From Desulfosoma sp. (GTDB lineage: Bacteria > Desulfobacterota > Syntrophobacteria > Syntrophobacterales > DSM-9756), in contig JBBFKY010000002.1 in NCBI GenBank assembly GCA_037481875.1, forward strand, positions 103,164-167,163: a DNA stretch of 64,000 bases, read 5' to 3'. Each line of letters starts with the position of its first letter. The stretch's first letter is position 1. Positions 61,222 to 64,000 of the stretch are shown here, piece by piece. The notes beneath the pieces are model-generated. The model had not been told where the DNA came from. It saw nothing but the letters and a program-made list of their open reading frames with translations, and ran no database searches. The position numbers and the translations under genes are program-made.

Positions 61222-63780
61222 ATGAGACAAACAAAGCTGCTGGCGGCTATTTTTTGGGTGGTGTTTATCGGGGGCCTAACAGCAAGTGCAACGGCACCGT
61301 CTTTTGCGTCGGCGCAACAGATTTTGGCCTCGGATCAGAACGAACCCGGCGTTCGGGCTCGTGCCACCCTGGAAATCGCCTGGTGGCATTTTCGTGAAGG
61401 GAGGCCTCAGAGGGCCCTTGAACTTTTTGAAACGGTGCTGTCTAGCACGGGACCCCTGTCAGTGCGTCAGGAAGCGCAGTGGGGGAAAGCCTTATGTCTA
61501 GAGCGACTGCAGAGGCGAAAAGAGGCGGCTGTTCTTGTCCAAGATCTTCACAGGCAGGGATATCGCCTTCAAGAGATGGAAAAGTGGCTTAGGGGATACC
61601 ACCGGGCAGGAGCCCGGGTGCAGAGGAACCTCTTGGAAACAAGGATCAGGCAAGAGGCGGCTTTGGTGACCAAGGCTGAGGATGCTGAAAAAGCTTCAGA
61701 ATTCGTGGACCGAAACCAGAGAGTGCTTCGCCGTTGCGTGGCCCCGGAAGCCTTTTTCGAAGCGGCTCGAGTGCTTCGGCAAAAGGGAAAAATGGTTGAA
61801 GCTCGAAATCTTCAAGAAAAACTTTTGGAATGTACGCATCACCGATATGCCCTTCGTTTGGGAGTGTATTCCGAACTCTTGGATCTAGCGCCGGCGGACC
61901 AGTTGCTGGCATGGATCAAGTCCGAAAAGGAGCGGGTGTATGTTCCCGCGTCTTATCGAGACGGCCTGGATGCCTTGGAAACGGAAGCTTTGCGTCGAAA
62001 GCTGTTCACTCTTCCCGAAACCTCTGCAGAAACGGAACAACTGGCGCGCAAGATCTTGGAAAAAAAACCAGATGATCCCGATACATTGGTGAAGCTCGGT
62101 TGGCATGCTTTTCATGCGGGCCGGTTTTCGGAGGCGCAAGGCTTTTTTTCTAAGGCTCACACCACTCAACCAGAGCGTCAGGACAGCCTTTTAGGCCTTG
62201 CCCACGCCCTCATATCCCAAAAGAAATTTGCTCAAGCACAGCAAACCTTGGATTCCATGACACCGCCTTATTCCGAAGATCGTCGAAAAGCACTTTTTCG
62301 CCTTCACATGGAAGAAGGAGCTCATCGAGAGCAGGAAAACGATCTTCCGGGAGCTGAAGCCGCTTATGGACAAGCGGCCGAGCTTGAGAAGAAAGTCGTA
62401 GCTCCATGGCGTTCACTGGGCTGGGTTCTTTTGAAGCAGGGACGGGCGTCCGAAGCCGCTACAGCTTTTGAAACAGCTCTGGCTTTGGCACAAGAGCACG
62501 AAGACGCTCAAGGGCTCCTGCTTTCCTTGGAACGGTCCGGCAAAATGGCTGAGGCCTACTGGAAGGCTATGGTACTTACTGCAAGCGAGGACCCTTCTCT
62601 GAGGGAAGCCGCGACAGCTCATTTTCAAAGAACAGGTAAGGTCCTGCATGCCGCTCAGGCCGCCTCAAAGACGGCAAAGGAGGCTTCGCCGTGGAGTACG
62701 CTCGCTATCGCCTATGAAAGCCGCTCTGGAGATGACGGAACATCGCGGTTGAAAACCCTTCGCATGCCCTGGCACGTTTATGTGCCCACAGCTACCGCGT
62801 CTTTGTGGACTCTGAAGCTGGAAGGCCTTGATCTGGATTGCAATGATCCCGGAAAAAGACCTTTTGTGGGATCTGCAGGCCTTTTGCAGTCCCCAACCTT
62901 CCATGCGTCTCGATGGATCACATCCAAGACTTTGATTTCCCCTTCTGTGGCGTTTCTCAAAGAAGGGGTTTGGAATCTTCGAGCTGAAGTAGGCTTGACC
63001 CCTTTGGAAGGACCGGTGGATCCCTTGCCGACCTTTGCTTTAGAGCTCTCGGATCCTGCATGGAGTTTGGAATTCCATCAGGAGCCGGTGAAAGATTCGC
63101 TCCTTTCTTGGATCGGCCAGCGAGATCCCTATTCGGACAAGACCTGGGGCCGAGTGGTTCGAACCGGAGGATCACTGGCTTATAGCCGTTCCGGATCCGG
63201 TGGAACCTGGTCCAGTGTTCGAGTGGGTGCCGACTATTATCATGGAGAAGAGGTGTGGCGGAACTTTTCCGTCTCGAGCGATGTGGCGGCAGGCCAAAGC
63301 TACCCTTGGAAAGCCGGAACCGTTTCCGTAGGAGCGTTTCTTGCTGCGGGTCACTACGATCGAAATGTCGACTTTTACACCCTAGGCCACGGGGGTTACT
63401 TCAGTCCCTCCGGTTTTATAATGGCGGGGCCTACGGTTCGGTATCGCACGGACCCCGACAAGCCTTGGTGGTTGGATACCCAAGCATCTGCAGGTTACCT
63501 CTATTACAAAACCGATTCGAGCCCGGTTTACCCGCGGCGCGATCGGCCTGAAAAATATTCTGCGGACCGTTTTTCCGGCCTAGGCTATTCAGGATCCTTT
63601 AAGGCCGTGAGACTTCTCAAGCCTCATTGGGCCATAGGAATGCACCTGGATGTGGACAGGTCCTCCGATTACACGCGCTGGTCTGCCGGTGCCGCCATCA
63701 CCTGGTTTTTCGATGGCCGCTCCACCTTAGGCCACACCGTTCCCCGTTATGACCTATTCTTTGAGGCCCCAAAAAGGTAA
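61222..63780 (+). CDS. BcsC-like cellulose export protein (TPR + outer-membrane porin)
   Basis: 852 aa. Signal peptide (AAIFWVVFIGGLTASATAPS), about 480 residues of TPR-like helices (e.g. DTLVKLGWHAFHAGRFSEAQ, WRSLGWVLLKQGRASEAATA), and a C-terminal beta-barrel region. The BcsC_C hallmark is YTLGHGGYFSPSGFIMAGPT, followed by alternating aromatic strands ending in AITWFFDGRS. Shorter than E. coli BcsC (about 1,150), with fewer TPRs. It would export the glucan through the outer membrane. Confidence 0.88.
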   Translation: MRQTKLLAAIFWVVFIGGLTASATAPSFASAQQILASDQNEPGVRARATLEIAWWHFREGRPQRALELFETVLSSTGPLSVRQEAQWGKALCLERLQRRKEAAVLVQDLHRQGYRLQEMEKWLRGYHRAGARVQRNLLETRIRQEAALVTKAEDAEKASEFVDRNQRVLRRCVAPEAFFEAARVLRQKGKMVEARNLQEKLLECTHHRYALRLGVYSELLDLAPADQLLAWIKSEKERVYVPASYRDGLDALETEALRRKLFTLPETSAETEQLARKILEKKPDDPDTLVKLGWHAFHAGRFSEAQGFFSKAHTTQPERQDSLLGLAHALISQKKFAQAQQTLDSMTPPYSEDRRKALFRLHMEEGAHREQENDLPGAEAAYGQAAELEKKVVAPWRSLGWVLLKQGRASEAATAFETALALAQEHEDAQGLLLSLERSGKMAEAYWKAMVLTASEDPSLREAATAHFQRTGKVLHAAQAASKTAKEASPWSTLAIAYESRSGDDGTSRLKTLRMPWHVYVPTATASLWTLKLEGLDLDCNDPGKRPFVGSAGLLQSPTFHASRWITSKTLISPSVAFLKEGVWNLRAEVGLTPLEGPVDPLPTFALELSDPAWSLEFHQEPVKDSLLSWIGQRDPYSDKTWGRVVRTGGSLAYSRSGSGGTWSSVRVGADYYHGEEVWRNFSVSSDVAAGQSYPWKAGTVSVGAFLAAGHYDRNVDFYTLGHGGYFSPSGFIMAGPTVRYRTDPDKPWWLDTQASAGYLYYKTDSSPVYPRRDRPEKYSADRFSGLGYSGSFKAVRLLKPHWAIGMHLDVDRSSDYTRWSAGAAITWFFDGRSTLGHTVPRYDLFFEAPKR

Positions 63781-63863
63781 CCGACACCTAAGAGTGGCTG
63801 GGCAAAGAGGTTCATGAAGTATGTGATTCACGGAAATGGGTTGAGGGGAATCAAAATGGAATC

Positions 63864-64000
63864 ATTGAGTTATTAAGTCATTGAGTCATTAAGTCATTAA
63901 GTCATTAAGTCATTAAGTCATTAAGTCATTGAGTCATTGAGTTAGTGAGTCATTGAGTTAGTGAGTCATTGAGTTAGTGAGTCATTGAGTTAGTGAGTCA
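63864..64000 (+). repeat. 8-bp tandem repeat array (continues beyond the window)
   Basis: About 17 tandem copies of an ATTAAGTC / ATTGAGTC unit. From about 63936 it becomes a 16-bp higher-order unit ATTGAGTTAGTGAGTC repeated four times to the edge. Units are not a multiple of three and no coding frame fits. 84 bp downstream of bcsC. Confidence 0.9.

Noticed and set aside
63864-64000. CRISPR-like appearance of the end array
   Set aside because: Units of 8 bp with no spacers between them; simple tandem repeat.

Overview
This 64 kb window is an ordinary-looking bacterial chromosome segment, probably from an anaerobic Desulfobacterota (delta-proteobacterial) sulfate reducer or syntroph. That placement is inference. 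It rests on the mix of SelB, a YeiH-type putative sulfate exporter with a long N-terminal extension, a c-type-heme sensor kinase, a small periplasmic cytochrome c beside a ferric-reductase-like flavocytochrome, a stand-alone acyl-CoA carboxyltransferase and many sensor kinases. Intergenic gaps are seeded with GC-rich palindromic repeats. No plasmid or phage genes, transposase genes or CRISPR arrays were seen.

Layout. 1-12.7 kb is housekeeping: the end of a winged-helix protein, an acyl-CoA carboxyltransferase, SelB with two small genes behind it, MltG with a nucleotidyltransferase, an acyl-CoA ligase, TrkH/TrkA potassium uptake and two small proteins. 12.7-21.9 kb is one tightly packed plus-strand Wzx/Wzy-type exopolysaccharide operon: Wzz-like protein, UDP-xylose synthase, flippase, polymerase, two GT4 transferases, a WecG/TagA transferase and an initiating phospho-sugar transferase. 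It sits behind a strong sigma-70 promoter followed at once by an intrinsic terminator, which suggests attenuation or antitermination. 22.3-30.7 kb holds a Cys-cluster protein, CutA, a proteasome-fold-like protein, a hybrid histidine kinase, tRNA-Pro(CGG), UvrC, DciA and tRNA-Arg(CCT).

31.4-47 kb is a signalling and redox district. It has a fused receiver / substrate-binding-protein-like / CheW protein and a heme-containing histidine kinase with its sigma-54 response regulator. Next is a YeiH-family transporter preceded by a good sigma-54 promoter and a palindromic candidate activator site. A chemoreceptor with a zinc-binding (CZB) motif, a cytochrome c / flavocytochrome pair and a Cache-type histidine kinase follow. 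47-53.7 kb holds a HAD phosphatase, an M24 peptidase, PlsB and RecN. 53.8-63.8 kb is a cellulose operon: bcsA with a PilZ c-di-GMP domain, bcsB, bcsZ, a short TPR protein related to the BcsC N-terminus, and a BcsC-like TPR/porin. The window ends in an 8-bp tandem repeat.

The most interesting points are three. The first is the probable heme-sensor / sigma-54 / YeiH circuit. The second is the receiver-SBP-CheW fusion. The third is a family of 170-320 bp MITE-like elements with GGCTGTCCGAGAAC-type terminal inverted repeats and a central GCGAGGCGGCGCCTCGC-type palindrome, found in at least seven intergenic gaps. Two envelope polysaccharide systems (xylose-containing EPS and c-di-GMP-controlled cellulose) lie in the same window.
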